This document shows, in pieces, positions 35,911 to 46,429 of a DNA stretch of 64,000 nt. The translations under genes were made by a program, and so were the position numbers. Below the pieces are notes generated by a model, which saw only the letters and a program-made list of their open reading frames with translations, had not been told where the DNA came from and searched no databases. Every line of letters starts with the position of its first letter. The stretch's first letter is position 1. The DNA is from JAEZBP01 sp963832725 (lineage in GTDB: Bacteria > Myxococcota_A > Polyangia > Polyangiales > Sandaracinaceae): the NCBI GenBank assembly GCA_963832725.1, contig CAWHVG010000003.1:2046001-2110000 (forward strand), read 5' to 3'.

Positions 35911-38121
35911 ATGAGCAAGAAGGGAAAGCTGAAGCTCGCCGGGGCGGTGCCCTTCGGCATCGGGAAGACGAAGCCCCACCACTACCTCGAGATGGCCGAC
36001 ATCGCTTGGCGCAACCGCGGGAAGTGGGGCTACGCGTGGCGCGTGCTCAACGACGGGGTCTGCGACGGCTGTGCGCTGGGCACGAGCGGCCTCTCGGACT
36101 GGACGCTGGAGGGCACGCACCTCTGCTTGATCCGGCTCAACCTGCTCGAGCTCAACACGATGCGCGGCTTCGACCCGAAGCGCCTGGCGGACGTGTCGAC
36201 GCTGCCCCGTCGGGCCAAGGAGCTGCGCGAGCTCGGCCGCATCCCCGTGCCGCTCCGCCGCCGAGCCGGCGAGCCGGGGTTCACGCCGGTGAGCTGGGAC
36301 GAGGCGCTCTCCGAGCTCGGCGCGCGGCTGCGCGAGACCGATCCCGATCGGATGGCCTGCTACATGACCTCCCGCGGGATCACGAACGAGATCTACTACG
36401 CCGCCCAGAAGGGCTGGCGCCTGCTCGGCTCGCCCCACATCGACAACGCCGCCCGGCTCTGCCACTCGCCCTCGACGGCAGCCATGAAGAGCGTGCTCGG
36501 CGTGGGCGCCTCCACGTGCAGCTACCGGGATTGGTACGGCACCGACGTCGTCGTCTTCTTCGGCAGCAACCCCGCCAACGACCAGCCCGTCGCGCTCAAG
36601 TACCTCTACGACGCCAAGAAGCTCGGCGCCCGCGTCCTCGTGGTCAACACCTACGAGGAGCCGGGGATGAAGAACTACTGGATCCCCAGCAACCCCGACT
36701 CGGCGCTCTTCGGCACCGAGGTGGCCGACCGCTTCTTCCACGTCACGGCCGGCGGCGATCTCGCCTTCGCCTACGCCGTGGCCCGCCTGCTCATCGAGCG
36801 CGACGCCGTCGATCGCAGCTTCCTCGACGCACACACCGAAGGCTTCGACGACTTCCGCGCGCACCTCGAGAGCTACGATCTCGACGAGCTGATCCGCCGC
36901 TCCGGCGCGAGCCGCGAGGACGTGGAAGCGCTGGCCGACGAGCTGGCCGGCGCGAAGAGCGGCGTGTTCGTGTGGAGCATGGGCCTGACGCAGCACGGCC
37001 ACGGCACCGAGACGGTCGCCTCCGTGCTCTGCCTCGGGCTCTTGCGCGGGTTCATCGGCCGCGAGAAGTGCGGGCTGATGCCCATCCGCGGGCACTCCGG
37101 CGTGCAGGGCGGCGCGGAGATGGGCGCCTACGCCAACGTCTACCCGGGCGGGGTGGCCATCACGGGCGAGGAAGCCGATCGGCTCGAAGGGCTCTGGGGC
37201 TTCCGGCCGCCGGAGAAGGTCGGCCTCGACACGGTCGCGATGCTGCAGGCGGCCGAGCACGGCGAGCTCGATCTGCTCTACGCGGTCGGCGGGAACTTCG
37301 TCGACACCCTCCCCCAGCCGGAGCGCGTCGAGCGCGCGCTCGAGAACGTGCCGATCCGCATCCACCAGGACATCGTCCTGACCCCGAAGATGCTCCTCCC
37401 GCCGAAGGACGTCGTCTATCTCCTGCCGGCCAAGACCCGCTACGAGTCCGAGGGAGGGTTGACCGAGACCACCACCGAGCGGCGGGTGATCTACAGCCCG
37501 CACGTGCCCGGCCACGAGGTCGGCGAGGCCCGCGAGGAGTGGCGCATCGTCCGCGACTTGGTGCACGCCGCCCACCCGGAGAAGAAGGCGCTCCTCGACT
37601 TCCCGGACAGCGCCTCGATCCGCGCCGACATCTCGAAGACGATCCCCGCCTACGCGCCCATCGCGGAGCTGACGAAGAAGGGCGATCAGTTCCAGTGGGG
37701 TGGCCCGCGCCTCTGCGACGGCGGCGAGTTCCCGCTGCCGGGGGGCAAGGCGCGCTTCCGCACCTTCGACCCGCCCGATCTGACGCCGCGCGCGGACGAC
37801 GAGCTCTACCTGACCACGCGGCGGGGCAAGCAGTTCAACTCGATCGTGCAGAGCAATGTCGATCAGCTCACCGGCGCGGCGCGCGAGGACGTGCTGATCA
37901 GCAAAGAGGACATGGCCCGGCTCGGGCTCGCCGCCGGCCAGACGCTGGAGCTGAAGAGCGACCACGGCGTCTTCCGCGGGCGCGCGTTCGAAGCGAAGCT
38001 CACGCCGGGCAACCTCCAGATGCACTGGCCCGAGGCCAACGTCCTCCTCGATCCGACCCGGATCGATCCGGGCGGCAAGGTGCCCGACTACGGGACCCGG
38101 GTCCGCGTCCGCGCGCTCTGA
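35911..38121 (+). CDS. FdhF/YdeP family molybdopterin oxidoreductase
   Basis: 736-residue bis-MGD oxidoreductase of the YdeP branch of formate-dehydrogenase-like enzymes. The N-terminal VCDGCALGTSGLSDWTLEGTHLC is the YdeP-type Cys-containing start in place of a four-Cys 4Fe-4S motif. MACYMTSRGITNEIYYAAQKGWRLLGSPHIDNAARLCHSPST, VFFGSNPANDQPVALKYL and MGLTQHGHGTETV line the cofactor site. The C-terminal molydopterin dinucleotide-binding beta domain spans LYLTTRRGKQFNSIVQSNVD...RVRVRAL. The physiological substrate of YdeP proteins is unsettled. FdhD, which sulfurates such cofactors, lies 1 kb downstream. There is no Shine-Dalgarno; TACAGT lies 9 bp before the ATG. Confidence 0.9.
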   Translation: MSKKGKLKLAGAVPFGIGKTKPHHYLEMADIAWRNRGKWGYAWRVLNDGVCDGCALGTSGLSDWTLEGTHLCLIRLNLLELNTMRGFDPKRLADVSTLPRRAKELRELGRIPVPLRRRAGEPGFTPVSWDEALSELGARLRETDPDRMACYMTSRGITNEIYYAAQKGWRLLGSPHIDNAARLCHSPSTAAMKSVLGVGASTCSYRDWYGTDVVVFFGSNPANDQPVALKYLYDAKKLGARVLVVNTYEEPGMKNYWIPSNPDSALFGTEVADRFFHVTAGGDLAFAYAVARLLIERDAVDRSFLDAHTEGFDDFRAHLESYDLDELIRRSGASREDVEALADELAGAKSGVFVWSMGLTQHGHGTETVASVLCLGLLRGFIGREKCGLMPIRGHSGVQGGAEMGAYANVYPGGVAITGEEADRLEGLWGFRPPEKVGLDTVAMLQAAEHGELDLLYAVGGNFVDTLPQPERVERALENVPIRIHQDIVLTPKMLLPPKDVVYLLPAKTRYESEGGLTETTTERRVIYSPHVPGHEVGEAREEWRIVRDLVHAAHPEKKALLDFPDSASIRADISKTIPAYAPIAELTKKGDQFQWGGPRLCDGGEFPLPGGKARFRTFDPPDLTPRADDELYLTTRRGKQFNSIVQSNVDQLTGAAREDVLISKEDMARLGLAAGQTLELKSDHGVFRGRAFEAKLTPGNLQMHWPEANVLLDPTRIDPGGKVPDYGTRVRVRAL

Positions 38122-38329
38122 TCCGCCCGCGATCGGACGTAGGTCGCTGCGCGCGCTCTTCGCCCGGCCGGGCGGAGGTCCAGCATGGGCGTGCCAATGC
38201 GTGCCTCCACGCTCGCCGCGCGACTCGTCGGTCCGGGCTCGCGCCGGAACCGGAAGTGCCCGCCACGGATCGCGGGCCCACGGGCGCTCGCTGACGCCGC
38301 CCGGCACGTGGCATGCTCTCGGCGCCCCC

Positions 38330-39100
38330 ATGACCGCACGACGCCGCGTCTTCTCCGCCGCCGCCATCCTGGCGCTCTTGGCCCTCAACCTGGGTTGCCC
38401 CAGCTGCTCCGGGCCGCCGCACGTGGACCACTGCAGCAACGCGCCGGACGACGCGACCATCGACGGCATCGCCGCGCAGTCGCACTTCCAGACCGGCCTG
38501 CAGGGATCGACGATGATCCTCACGGATGTGGAGTGGCTCGGGGCCGGCGCGCCTTCTTGCGCGCGAGCCCACTTCGTGTTGCGGGACGACACGGGCCAGA
38601 TGATCGACGAGCGAGACGACATGCTGTCGACCGACGCGGCCGACGGCGGTCGCGCGGCCAGCACGTCGGTCTTCTTCATCCCGCACGAGAACCTCTGCCA
38701 CGCGACGGTCGACGTCACCTCGTACGGCCACACCGCGACGGCGGACGTGTGGAGCAACGGCTACCTCTGCCCTCACGACGGCGGCCCAGGAGATGACGCG
38801 AGCGCCGAGCGCGACGCCGCCACCCCCGCTCGGACCGACGCCGGAACCGCTCGGACCGACGCCGGAACCGCTCGGACCGACGCCGGAACCGCTCGGACCG
38901 ACGCCGGAACCGCTCGGACCGACGCCGGAACCGCTCGGACCGACGCCGGAACCGCTCGGACCGACGCCGGAACCGCTCGGACCGACGCCGGAACCGCTCG
39001 GGACGACGCCGGAACCGCTCGGACCGACGCCGGAACCGCTCGGACCGACGCCGGAACCGCTCGGACCGACGCCGGAACCGCTCGGACCGACGGCGGCTGA
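38330..39100 (+). CDS. Lipoprotein with perfect ARTDAGT heptapeptide repeats
   Basis: 256-residue lipoprotein: signal peptide ending LLALNLGC (lipobox Cys23), then a roughly 130-residue Cys-containing domain (CSNAPDDATIDGIAAQSHFQTG...ENLCHATVDVTSYGHTATADVWSNGYLC), then thirteen ARTDAGT repeats to the C-terminus. Only one repeat differs internally (ARDDAGT). The globular domain is not recognised. The repeat tail is likely an extended, Thr/Asp-rich surface stalk. It sits between the YdeP-type enzyme and FdhD, but nothing links it functionally to them. No Shine-Dalgarno is visible. Confidence 0.75.
   Translation: MTARRRVFSAAAILALLALNLGCPSCSGPPHVDHCSNAPDDATIDGIAAQSHFQTGLQGSTMILTDVEWLGAGAPSCARAHFVLRDDTGQMIDERDDMLSTDAADGGRAASTSVFFIPHENLCHATVDVTSYGHTATADVWSNGYLCPHDGGPGDDASAERDAATPARTDAGTARTDAGTARTDAGTARTDAGTARTDAGTARTDAGTARTDAGTARTDAGTARDDAGTARTDAGTARTDAGTARTDAGTARTDGG
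38828..39097 (+). repeat. 21-bp tandem repeat, about 13 copies
   Basis: GCTCGGACCGACGCCGGAAC plus one base, repeated head to tail with nearly perfect identity in the 3' end of the lipoprotein gene. Near-identity at third codon positions means recent or homogenised expansion; copy number is likely to vary among strains. Confidence 0.93.
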
Positions 39101-39126
39101 CCTCGAAGGGCCCGCCCGCTCGCGCT

Positions 39127-39979
39127 ATGCCGAGGCTGCGCATGCCCGCCCCCGTTCATCCGAAGCCGCCGCGCGGCGTAACCGAGCGGCCCATCGAGCG
39201 CGACGATGGGGACGCGCGACGGAAGGGAGATCGATCTGGTGGCGGTCGAGGAGCCGCTGGAGATCCGCCTCGCCGGCGACCCGCTCGCGGTCACCATGCG
39301 CACGCCCGGCGAGGACCGCTTCCTGGCGCTGGGCTTCCTCTTCGCCGAGGGCGTGATCGGCTCGCTCGACGACGTGGGCTCGATCGCGCACTGCGGCCGG
39401 CCGGGAGACGACACGTTCGGCAACGTCATCGACGTCACGCCTGGGCCCGGCGTCGTGCTGGACGCCAGCCGGCTCGAGGGCACCCGCCGGGGCACCTTGA
39501 CGACGGCCGCGTGTGGCGTGTGCGGCCGCCGCTCGATCGACGACCTGCTGGAACGGATCGGCCTCGTCGAGCGTGACGTGAAAGTGGAGCGGGCGATGTT
39601 GGCCTCGGCGCCCGAGCAGCTCGCCGAAGCGCAGGCCCGCTTCGCCCACACCGGCGGTGTGCACGCCGCCGCGGCGCTCACCGCCGCCGGCGAGGTCCTC
39701 GCGAGCGCGGAGGACGTCGGGCGGCACAACGCCGTCGACAAGGTGGTCGGCCGCCTCCTCTACGAGCCCGACCAGACACCGGACGTCCTGGTCGTCAGCG
39801 GCCGGGTGAGCTTCGAGATCGTGCAGAAAGCGGCCGCGGCGTCGATCCCGATCATCGCGGCCGTCAGCGCGCCGACCTCGCTCGCCGTCGACCTCGCAGA
39901 GCAAGCCGGCATCACCCTCGCCGCGTTCGTGCGCGACGGTCGCCTCAACCTCTACAGCCACCCCGAACGCCTCCGCTGA
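39127..39979 (+). CDS. fdhD: Formate dehydrogenase accessory sulfurtransferase FdhD, frameshifted near the start
   Basis: FdhD transfers sulfur from a desulfurase to the Mo-bis-MGD cofactor of formate-dehydrogenase-type enzymes. Conserved elements: AVEEPLEIRLAGDPLAVTMRTPG, the CxxC in TTAACGVCGRRS, HTGGVHAAAL, EDVGRHNAVDKVVG, VSGRVSFEIVQKAA. An upstream frame gives a natural N-terminus (PAPVHPKPPRGVTERPIER) that continues into MGTRDGREIDLV after removal of one base near 39199; two ATGs (39127, 39142) are possible starts. Without the correction the enzyme starts at 39206 and is still nearly complete. Its presence supports activity of the nearby YdeP-type protein. Confidence 0.88.
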
Positions 39980-40020
39980 CCGACCGCAAGCGCGAGGCGA
40001 CCGAGCACGCCCCGTTTCTC

Positions 40021-41124
40021 ATGGCCAAGAAAAGCGCAGCCCCCAAGCGAACACTGGAACGACCGCCGGCCGAGGTCCGCTACGCGGGCGAGCTCGCCAG
40101 GCTGGCCAAGTCCGACACCCACCCCAAGCCGCCGGGCTGGCTCCTGTCGCCGCGCGCCGTGCGCACGTTCATCCTCGGCGACGAGTCCCTCGGCATCGAG
40201 CGCAAGTTCGTCGGCCACCCCTCCCTGGTCGACCGCGCCATGGTCTCGCTGGCGACCAAGCGCGGGCTGATGCTGATCGGCGAGCCCGGCACCGCCAAGT
40301 CGATGCTCTCCGAGCTCTTCGCCGCCGCGATCAGCGGCCGCTCCACCCTGACCATCCAGGGCAGCGCCGCCACGGGCGAGGAGCACATCAAGTACGGGTG
40401 GAACTACGCCCTGCTCCTCGCCGAGGGGCCGACCGGCCGCGCGCTGGTACCCGGCCCGCTCTACACCGGCATGAACGAGGGCGCGATCGTCCGCTTCGAG
40501 GAGATCACCCGCTGCCCGCTGGAGATCCAGGACTCGCTCCTGTCCGCGCTCTCCGACCGGGTGATGGCCATCCCGGAGCTCACGGACGAGCCGATGCTCT
40601 TCGCGGCCAGCGGCTTCAACGTCATCGCCACCGCCAACACCCGCGACCTCGGCGTCAACGAGATGAGCGCCGCGCTCAAGCGCCGCTTCAACTTCGAGAC
40701 GGTGCTGCCGATCCAGTCCTACGACGTCGAGCTAGCGCTGGTGCGCGAGCAGACGGCACGCGCGCTGGCCGAGTCGGGCGTCGAGATCGTCCCCGACGAG
40801 AGCATCTTCGAGCTCTTGGTCACCACCTTCCGCGAGCTGCGCGCCGGCCAGACCGAGGACGGCCAAGCGATGGAGCGCCTGTCGACGGCGATGTCGACGG
40901 CGGAGGCGGTGGCGGTCGGGCATGCGGTCGGGGTCTTCGCCCACTTCGTGGCCGGCCGGCCCGCCGCACCGGCCGATCTGGTCGACTGCCTGATCGGCGC
41001 CGCCACCAAGTCGGACGCGGGCGACCGCGCGCTCCTGCGCCGCTACTTCGAGCAGCGCATCGCCAAGCGGAAGGGCGCCCACTGGCGCGCCTACTACGAA
41101 GCGCGGCACCGCCTCCCGGAGTGA
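40021..41124 (+). CDS. MoxR-family AAA+ ATPase (YehL-like)
   Basis: 367-residue AAA+ ATPase: Walker A GEPGTAKS near residue 88, Walker B IVRFEEI near 158, sensor FNVIATANTRDLGVNEMSAALKRRFNFE with arginine finger. MoxR ATPases act with VWA proteins to remodel or activate partners. It is the first gene of a tight four-gene unit: MoxR, DUF5682, VWA, SWIM, in the order of E. coli yehL-yehM-yehP-yehQ. The N-terminal extension (RTLERPPAEVRYAGELARLA) and FVGHPSLVDRAMVSLATKRGLMLIG match this subfamily more than classical MoxR. No Shine-Dalgarno stands out. Confidence 0.9.
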   Translation: MAKKSAAPKRTLERPPAEVRYAGELARLAKSDTHPKPPGWLLSPRAVRTFILGDESLGIERKFVGHPSLVDRAMVSLATKRGLMLIGEPGTAKSMLSELFAAAISGRSTLTIQGSAATGEEHIKYGWNYALLLAEGPTGRALVPGPLYTGMNEGAIVRFEEITRCPLEIQDSLLSALSDRVMAIPELTDEPMLFAASGFNVIATANTRDLGVNEMSAALKRRFNFETVLPIQSYDVELALVREQTARALAESGVEIVPDESIFELLVTTFRELRAGQTEDGQAMERLSTAMSTAEAVAVGHAVGVFAHFVAGRPAAPADLVDCLIGAATKSDAGDRALLRRYFEQRIAKRKGAHWRAYYEARHRLPE

Positions 41125-41129
41125 GCGCG

Positions 41130-43434
41130 ATGGCGACTCTGCGCGTCCTCGGCGTCCGGCACCACAGCCCGGCGTGCGCGCGTCGGGTGCAGGAGATCGT
41201 GCGCGAAGCGCGGCCGGCGTACGTGCTGGTCGAGGGCCCGGCCGACATGAACCCGCGCCTCGGCGAGCTCGGCCTCCCGCATCGATTGCCGGTCGCCGTC
41301 TACTCCTACCGGCTCGACGCCGGCGACGAGACGCGGGCCCGCGGCACCTGGACGCCCTTCTGCGACTACTCGCCGGAGTGGGTCGCGCTGCGCGAGGCCG
41401 CCGCGATCGGCGCCGAGGCCCGCTTCATCGATCTGCCCGCCTGGGACGACGCCTTTCGGGACATCCTGAACCGCTACGGTGAAGGCGCGCGTGTGACCGG
41501 CGCCCACGTCCGCGAGCTCGCGCAGCGGCACGGCTTCGACTGCAGCGACGCGCTCTGGGATCATCTCTTCGAGGCCGCCCTCGACGCGGACGGACGCGCC
41601 GGCGGCGCGCTGGAGCGCAAGCTCGAGACCTACTTCGACGCGCTGCGCGGAGACGACCCGCCGAGCGAGATGGACCGCAGGCGCGAAGCCTACATGGCGT
41701 CCTGGATCGCGTGGGCGATGAGCCGAACCGAGGGCACCGTGCTGGTGGTCACCGGCGGCTACCACGCGCCCGCGCTGAAGCGACTGGTGGCCGCGCTTCC
41801 GTCGCCCGACGCGCCTCCCGACGTGCCACCCCCCGACGACGCGCGGGTCGGCTCGTTCCTGGTGCCCTTCTCGTTCCGCCGGCTGGACAGCTTCGCGGGC
41901 TACGCGTCGGGGATGCCCTCACCGGCGTACTACCAAGCCGTGTGGGAGCGCGGCGACGGGGCGCCGGAAGCGATGATGCGTGCGGCCGTGACCCGCATCC
42001 GCGCCATCGGGCAGGTCGTCTCGACGGCCGACCTCGCCGCGGCGACCACGCTGACCGCGGGGCTGGCCCGCATCCGTGGTCACCGGACACCGACGCGGGT
42101 CGACACCCTCGACGGGTTGGTGAGCGCGTTGCTCGAGGAGCCGATCGACGCGCCGCTTCCCTGGTCGGAGCGGGGAGTGCTGGCGCCGGGGACCTCGCCG
42201 CTTCTGGTGGAGCTCGTCCGGGCCTACTCCGGAACGCGCAGCGGCGTCCTGGCCGACGCCACGCCGCGCCCTCCGCTGGTCGACGACGCGCGCGCGGCCC
42301 TGGAGGCCGTCGGTCAGACGCTCGCCGCCGCGCCGCGCCGCGCGGAGCTCTCGCTCGCGAGCGACGCGGACCAACCCGCTCGGCAGGTCCTGCACCGCTT
42401 GCGCATCCTGGCCATCGCCGGCGTGCAGCTCGAGTCCGCGGGATCGCTCGCGCGCGGCAAGACGAAGAGCGCCGAGGTGTGGCACCTCGTCGAGCACGAA
42501 GAGACCCTGCCCACCCTGATCGAGCGCAGCGTCTACGGCGCGAGCCTGGCGCAAGCGGCGCGGGCGAGGCTGATGGAGCGGCTGAGCGAGGCGGAGGATC
42601 TCTCCGCGTTCATCCTCGTGATGCGGGACGCGTTCGCGGCCGGGTTCGAGCGCCTCGCCGAAGAGCTCACGGCCTCGGCGTTCGCCGCCGTGGAGCACGA
42701 AGGGCAGCTCCCGGTGGCCGGTCGTGCGCTCGAGGATCTGGTGGGCATGGACCGCAGGCTCCGCCTCCGCACGGGCGCGCCGAGCGAGACTCACGCGCTC
42801 TTGCGCGCGGTCTTCGATTCGGACGCTCTGGCTCTTGGAGAGCGCCGCCGCGGTAGCCGGCCGAGCCTTCGACGAGGGTGATCTCTTCGCCGCGCGCGCG
42901 GTCGCGCGGGCCGTGCCCGAGCTGGCGGCGGACGATCCGACGGCGGCGGACGCGGCGCGCGGGGTGCTGGGGCGCGTGGCCGCGAGCAGCGCCTCGAGCG
43001 CGGGGCTTCGCGGCGCCTCGCTGGGCGCGCTCTGGTCCATGGAAGGCGAGGAAGGGGCACCGCTCGCTGCGCTGGCGGAGCGCACCACGGCCGGCATCGC
43101 CAGCGACGTGCTCGGCGAGTACCTCTCGGGCCTCGCCGTGGTGGCCCGCGAGCAGATGCAGAGCTCGTCGCTCCTCGACGCGGTCGACGCGCGCGTCGTC
43201 GGGCTCGAGGAAGAGGCGTTCTTGGTCGCGCTACCCGCTCTGCGGCGCGCGTTCGCGTTCTTCCCGCCGCGGGAGCGGCTGCGCATCGCCAAGCGCGTGA
43301 TCGAGCGCGCGGGCGTGACCATGGACGCCGGGGCGCTGCTGGAGCGGGTCGAGCTCGACCCGGAGGCGGCGCGGGTGGAGCGGGCGCTCTTCGAGGCGAT
43401 GGAGCGCTACGGCCTGCTCGGGAGGCGCACATGA
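41130..43434 (+). CDS. DUF5682 family protein (YehM-like), frameshifted
   Basis: Central component of the MoxR/VWA quartet. It starts ATLRVLGVRHHSPACARRVQEIVREARPAYVLVEGPADMNPRLGEL, with RHHSPA and EGP as family marks, followed by TGGYHAPALKRLV near residue 205. The reading frame breaks at GATTC (42816). Removing one T gives AVFDRTLWLLESAAAVAGRAFDEGDLFAARAVARAVPEL, continuous to the stop at 43434, about 767 aa, close to E. coli YehM. Biochemical function is unknown. I use the ATG with GGAG 8 bp away; an in-frame GTG 9 bp upstream overlaps the preceding stop. It is coupled to the VWA gene by ATGA. Confidence 0.85.
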
Positions 43435-44552
43435 CCAAGCCCGACCCGCGCGTGCGCCGGTGGCGGCTGATCCTCGGCGAGCAGACCCAGGAAGCGTTCG
43501 GCGACGCGCTGGAGGTCGACGATCTGGCGCGCGACCAAGCGCTGGCCTGGCTCTACGACGAAGGCGACGAGGACGAAGGACGAGAGCTCGCCCGCGAAGG
43601 CGGCCGCGGCCGCTCGGCGCTCTCGGTGCCCAAGTGGATCGACGACGTCCACCGCCTCTTCCCGCGCGAGACCATCGAGCGGCTCGAGCGCGAGGCGGTG
43701 GAGGAGCACGGGATCCACGAGATCGTGACCAGCAAAGAGGTGCTCTCGCGCGTGGAGCCCAGCGAGACCTTGCTGCGCGCCGTGCTCGTGACCAAGCACC
43801 TGATGAGCCCCGACGTGCTCGAGCTCGCCCGGGCCTTGGTGGCGAAAGTGGTCGCGCGGCTCGTGGCCGAGCTGGCCACCGAGGTCCGTCACGCGCTCAC
43901 CGGATCCCGCTCTCGGCGCCCCTCGCTCCGCCGCTCCGCCGCCAGCTTCGACGCAGCCCGCACCATCCGAAAGAACCTCGCGTACTGGGAGCCGGACGAG
44001 CGCCGACTCTACATCCGGCGGCCCTACTTCTTCTCGCGCACGCGCCAAGACCGCGTCCGCTGGCAGGTGATCCTCCTCGTCGACCAGAGCGGCAGCATGG
44101 TCAGCTCGGTGATCCACTCGGCGGTCACCGCGAGCTGCCTGTGGAGCCTTCCGTCGGTGAAGACGCACCTCGTCGCGTTCGACACCGAGGTCGTGGATCT
44201 CTCCTCGGCCGCCAACGATCCCGTCGAGCTCTTGATGCGGGTGCAGCTCGGCGGCGGGACCGACATCGCCAAGGCCGTCCGCTACGCCGAGGGGCTGATC
44301 GAGAACCCGCGCCGCACGCTGGTGGCCGTCATCTCCGACTTCTACGAAGGCGGCGACGCCGACGCGCTGGTGCGCACGGTCGGCAGGATGTGCGGCCAGG
44401 GCGTGAAGGTGCTCGGCCTCGCCGCGCTCGACGATCAGGCGGTCCCCGCCTACGACCACGACATCGGCCAGCGCCTCGCCAACGAAGGCGCGCACATCGG
44501 CGCCATGACGCCGGCCGAGCTGGTGCGCTTCCTCGCCGAGGTGATGGGGTGA
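43431..44552 (+). CDS. VWA domain protein (YehP-like)
   Basis: 373-residue cytosolic protein with a C-terminal von Willebrand A domain: MIDAS DQSGSM near residue 217, Thr in GGGTDIAKAVRYAEGL, Asp in VISDFYEGGD. The N-terminal half (RRWRLILGEQTQEAFGDALEVDDLARDQALAWLYDEGDE) is helical, and a basic RSRRPSLRR segment precedes the domain. It binds a divalent metal and would couple the MoxR ATPase to its target. ATGA overlap with DUF5682 and GTGA overlap with the SWIM gene make this a strictly coupled operon. Confidence 0.92.
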   Translation: MTKPDPRVRRWRLILGEQTQEAFGDALEVDDLARDQALAWLYDEGDEDEGRELAREGGRGRSALSVPKWIDDVHRLFPRETIERLEREAVEEHGIHEIVTSKEVLSRVEPSETLLRAVLVTKHLMSPDVLELARALVAKVVARLVAELATEVRHALTGSRSRRPSLRRSAASFDAARTIRKNLAYWEPDERRLYIRRPYFFSRTRQDRVRWQVILLVDQSGSMVSSVIHSAVTASCLWSLPSVKTHLVAFDTEVVDLSSAANDPVELLMRVQLGGGTDIAKAVRYAEGLIENPRRTLVAVISDFYEGGDADALVRTVGRMCGQGVKVLGLAALDDQAVPAYDHDIGQRLANEGAHIGAMTPAELVRFLAEVMG

Positions 44553-46429
44553 GCGCGGCGCGTGACGACCTCCTCCGGCTCGGCGACGCGCAGCTCGCCG
44601 CGCTCGCCAACGTGGGGCTCTTGAAGCGCGCGCGCCGCGAGGTGGAGGCCGGACGCGGGCCGACTCTGGAGCTGAACGACGAGGGCACGTTGGTGGCGAC
44701 CTCGCCCGACGGCGCCGTCTCCCACATCGGGAAAGATCCGAGCGCGGTCCTCGGCACCTGCACCTGCGGCGCGCCGCGCGCGTGCCGGCATCGGATCGCC
44801 GCGGTGCTCCAGCTCCAGAAGGAGCAGGGCGACGAGGACGCCGGCGAGGCGTGGAGCCCGGGCGCGTTCTCCGACGAAGCGCTCGCCGATCTGGTGGGCG
44901 CGCGCACCATGAGCGCGGCGAGGCAGGCCCTCTCGCACGCGGTGCCGGTCCGCGTACATCCGGGCGCGACGCCCTCGGCCGAGCTGCCGAACGCCACCGT
45001 GTCGTTCTGGGCACCGGACGCGCTCCACCTGGCTCGCTGCGACTGCGGCAAGAGCGCGTGCGTGCACCTCGTGCTGGCGGTGTGGGCCTTCCGCGCCCAC
45101 CCGGAGGAAGGGCTCGTGGTGCTGGGCGAGGCGGAGGCCGCCGAGCCGGCCGGCGCGCTGGCGAGGGTCGAGCCGGCGCTGACGGAGCTCTTGCGGGTCG
45201 GCCTGGCCTCGCTCGACGACCTCGCCCTCCTCGCGGAGACGCGCGCCGCGCTGGAGGAGGCCGACCACGCCTGGTTGCGCGACGCGTTCGAAGACATCGA
45301 ACGGCAGAAGGAGCGCTACGACCGCAAGAGCACGGTGTTCCGCACCGAGGCCGTGGTGCGCTGCGTGGCGGAGCTCGTGGCCCGCACCCGCGCCGCGAGC
45401 GCGCCCGCCCCGGCCTTGCCGCGCGGCATGCTCCTCGGCTCGGAGAAAGCCGCCGCCGGCGGACGCACCGACCGGATGCGCTTGATCGGCATCGGCGCCG
45501 AGACCGAGGCCGACGGAGCGCGCCGGCTGGCCACCGCCTACTTCGTCGAGCCGATCTCGATGACCGTCCTCGCGCTGCGCCACGAGTGGGAGCGCGAAGG
45601 GAAGGAGCCGCCGAACGGCGCGGCGCTCGGTCGCCTCTATGCGTCCAGCCGCCGCTCGCTGGCGGAGCTGGCGGGAGGCTACGTGGTCGCCCGCGGCGCG
45701 CGACGACGCGCCAACGGGCTGCTCGATCTGTCTCGCGCGAGGGCCATCCAGCCCTCGAACGCGCCCGGCGAAGTCTGGGGCGAGATCGAAGCGCCGGTCC
45801 GCGTGGAGAGCCTCGACATGCTCTCGGCGCAGCGGGCCAAGGACCCGCCACCGATGCTGGCGCCGCGGCTCGTCGGCCACGACGTCCACGTGCTCTCGAT
45901 CGACGCGCTCGTCGACATCGGCTACTCCGCGGCGCATCAGGAAGTGGTGGCGATCGTCGCCGACGACGAGGGCGGCGAGTGCTTCGTCCGATCGTTCCAC
46001 CGCGACGTCAGCCCCGGCCGCGTCGACGCGATCTACCGCGCGCTGAGCGAGGGCGCGCGCCAGATCGCCGGCCGCCTGACCCGCACGCCGCGCGGGTGGG
46101 AGATGCTCCCGTTGGCCGTCGCCGCCGCGCACGGCCGCGTCGTCGTGCCCGACATCGAGGCGACGCGCCCCTACGACAAGGAGCCTCGCCCCGCGCTCTT
46201 CGGCGAGAGCGGGAGCCGATCGCTCTTCGCCGAGCTGGACGCCCTCGTCGCGCGCGGCGTACACCGCGGCTACGCCTCCGTCCGCTCCGAGCTGAGCGAG
46301 CTCGCCCGCCGCTTCGAGACGGCCGGAGCCACCCGCACGGCCGCGCTCCTCGAGCAGGCCCAGCGCGGCGGTGCTTCGTCGTTCCTCGACGTCGTGATGG
46401 CCAGCCAGCTCGTCCACGAGGCGTCCTGA
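44549..46429 (+). CDS. SWIM zinc-finger protein (YehQ-like)
   Basis: 626-residue protein with two SWIM-type zinc ligand sets: CTCGAPRACRH near residue 71 and CDCGKSACVH near residue 164, both CxC...CxH. SWIM domains bind nucleic acid or protein. The remainder is helical with no recognised enzyme motif; ALLGSEKAAAGGRTDRMRLIGIGAETEADG-like and YFVEPISMTVLALRHEWEREGK stretches are shared by the family as I know it. GTG start overlaps the VWA stop. It is the last gene of the quartet. Single-stranded nucleic-acid sensing is a plausible role, not shown. Confidence 0.88.
   Translation: MSAARDDLLRLGDAQLAALANVGLLKRARREVEAGRGPTLELNDEGTLVATSPDGAVSHIGKDPSAVLGTCTCGAPRACRHRIAAVLQLQKEQGDEDAGEAWSPGAFSDEALADLVGARTMSAARQALSHAVPVRVHPGATPSAELPNATVSFWAPDALHLARCDCGKSACVHLVLAVWAFRAHPEEGLVVLGEAEAAEPAGALARVEPALTELLRVGLASLDDLALLAETRAALEEADHAWLRDAFEDIERQKERYDRKSTVFRTEAVVRCVAELVARTRAASAPAPALPRGMLLGSEKAAAGGRTDRMRLIGIGAETEADGARRLATAYFVEPISMTVLALRHEWEREGKEPPNGAALGRLYASSRRSLAELAGGYVVARGARRRANGLLDLSRARAIQPSNAPGEVWGEIEAPVRVESLDMLSAQRAKDPPPMLAPRLVGHDVHVLSIDALVDIGYSAAHQEVVAIVADDEGGECFVRSFHRDVSPGRVDAIYRALSEGARQIAGRLTRTPRGWEMLPLAVAAAHGRVVVPDIEATRPYDKEPRPALFGESGSRSLFAELDALVARGVHRGYASVRSELSELARRFETAGATRTAALLEQAQRGGASSFLDVVMASQLVHEAS

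Noticed and set aside
38303..38317. A sigma54 promoter for the ARTDAGT lipoprotein
   Set aside because: It fits GG-N10-GC, but the start would fall about 2 bp from the ATG, leaving no leader; recorded as a shared motif instead of a promoter.
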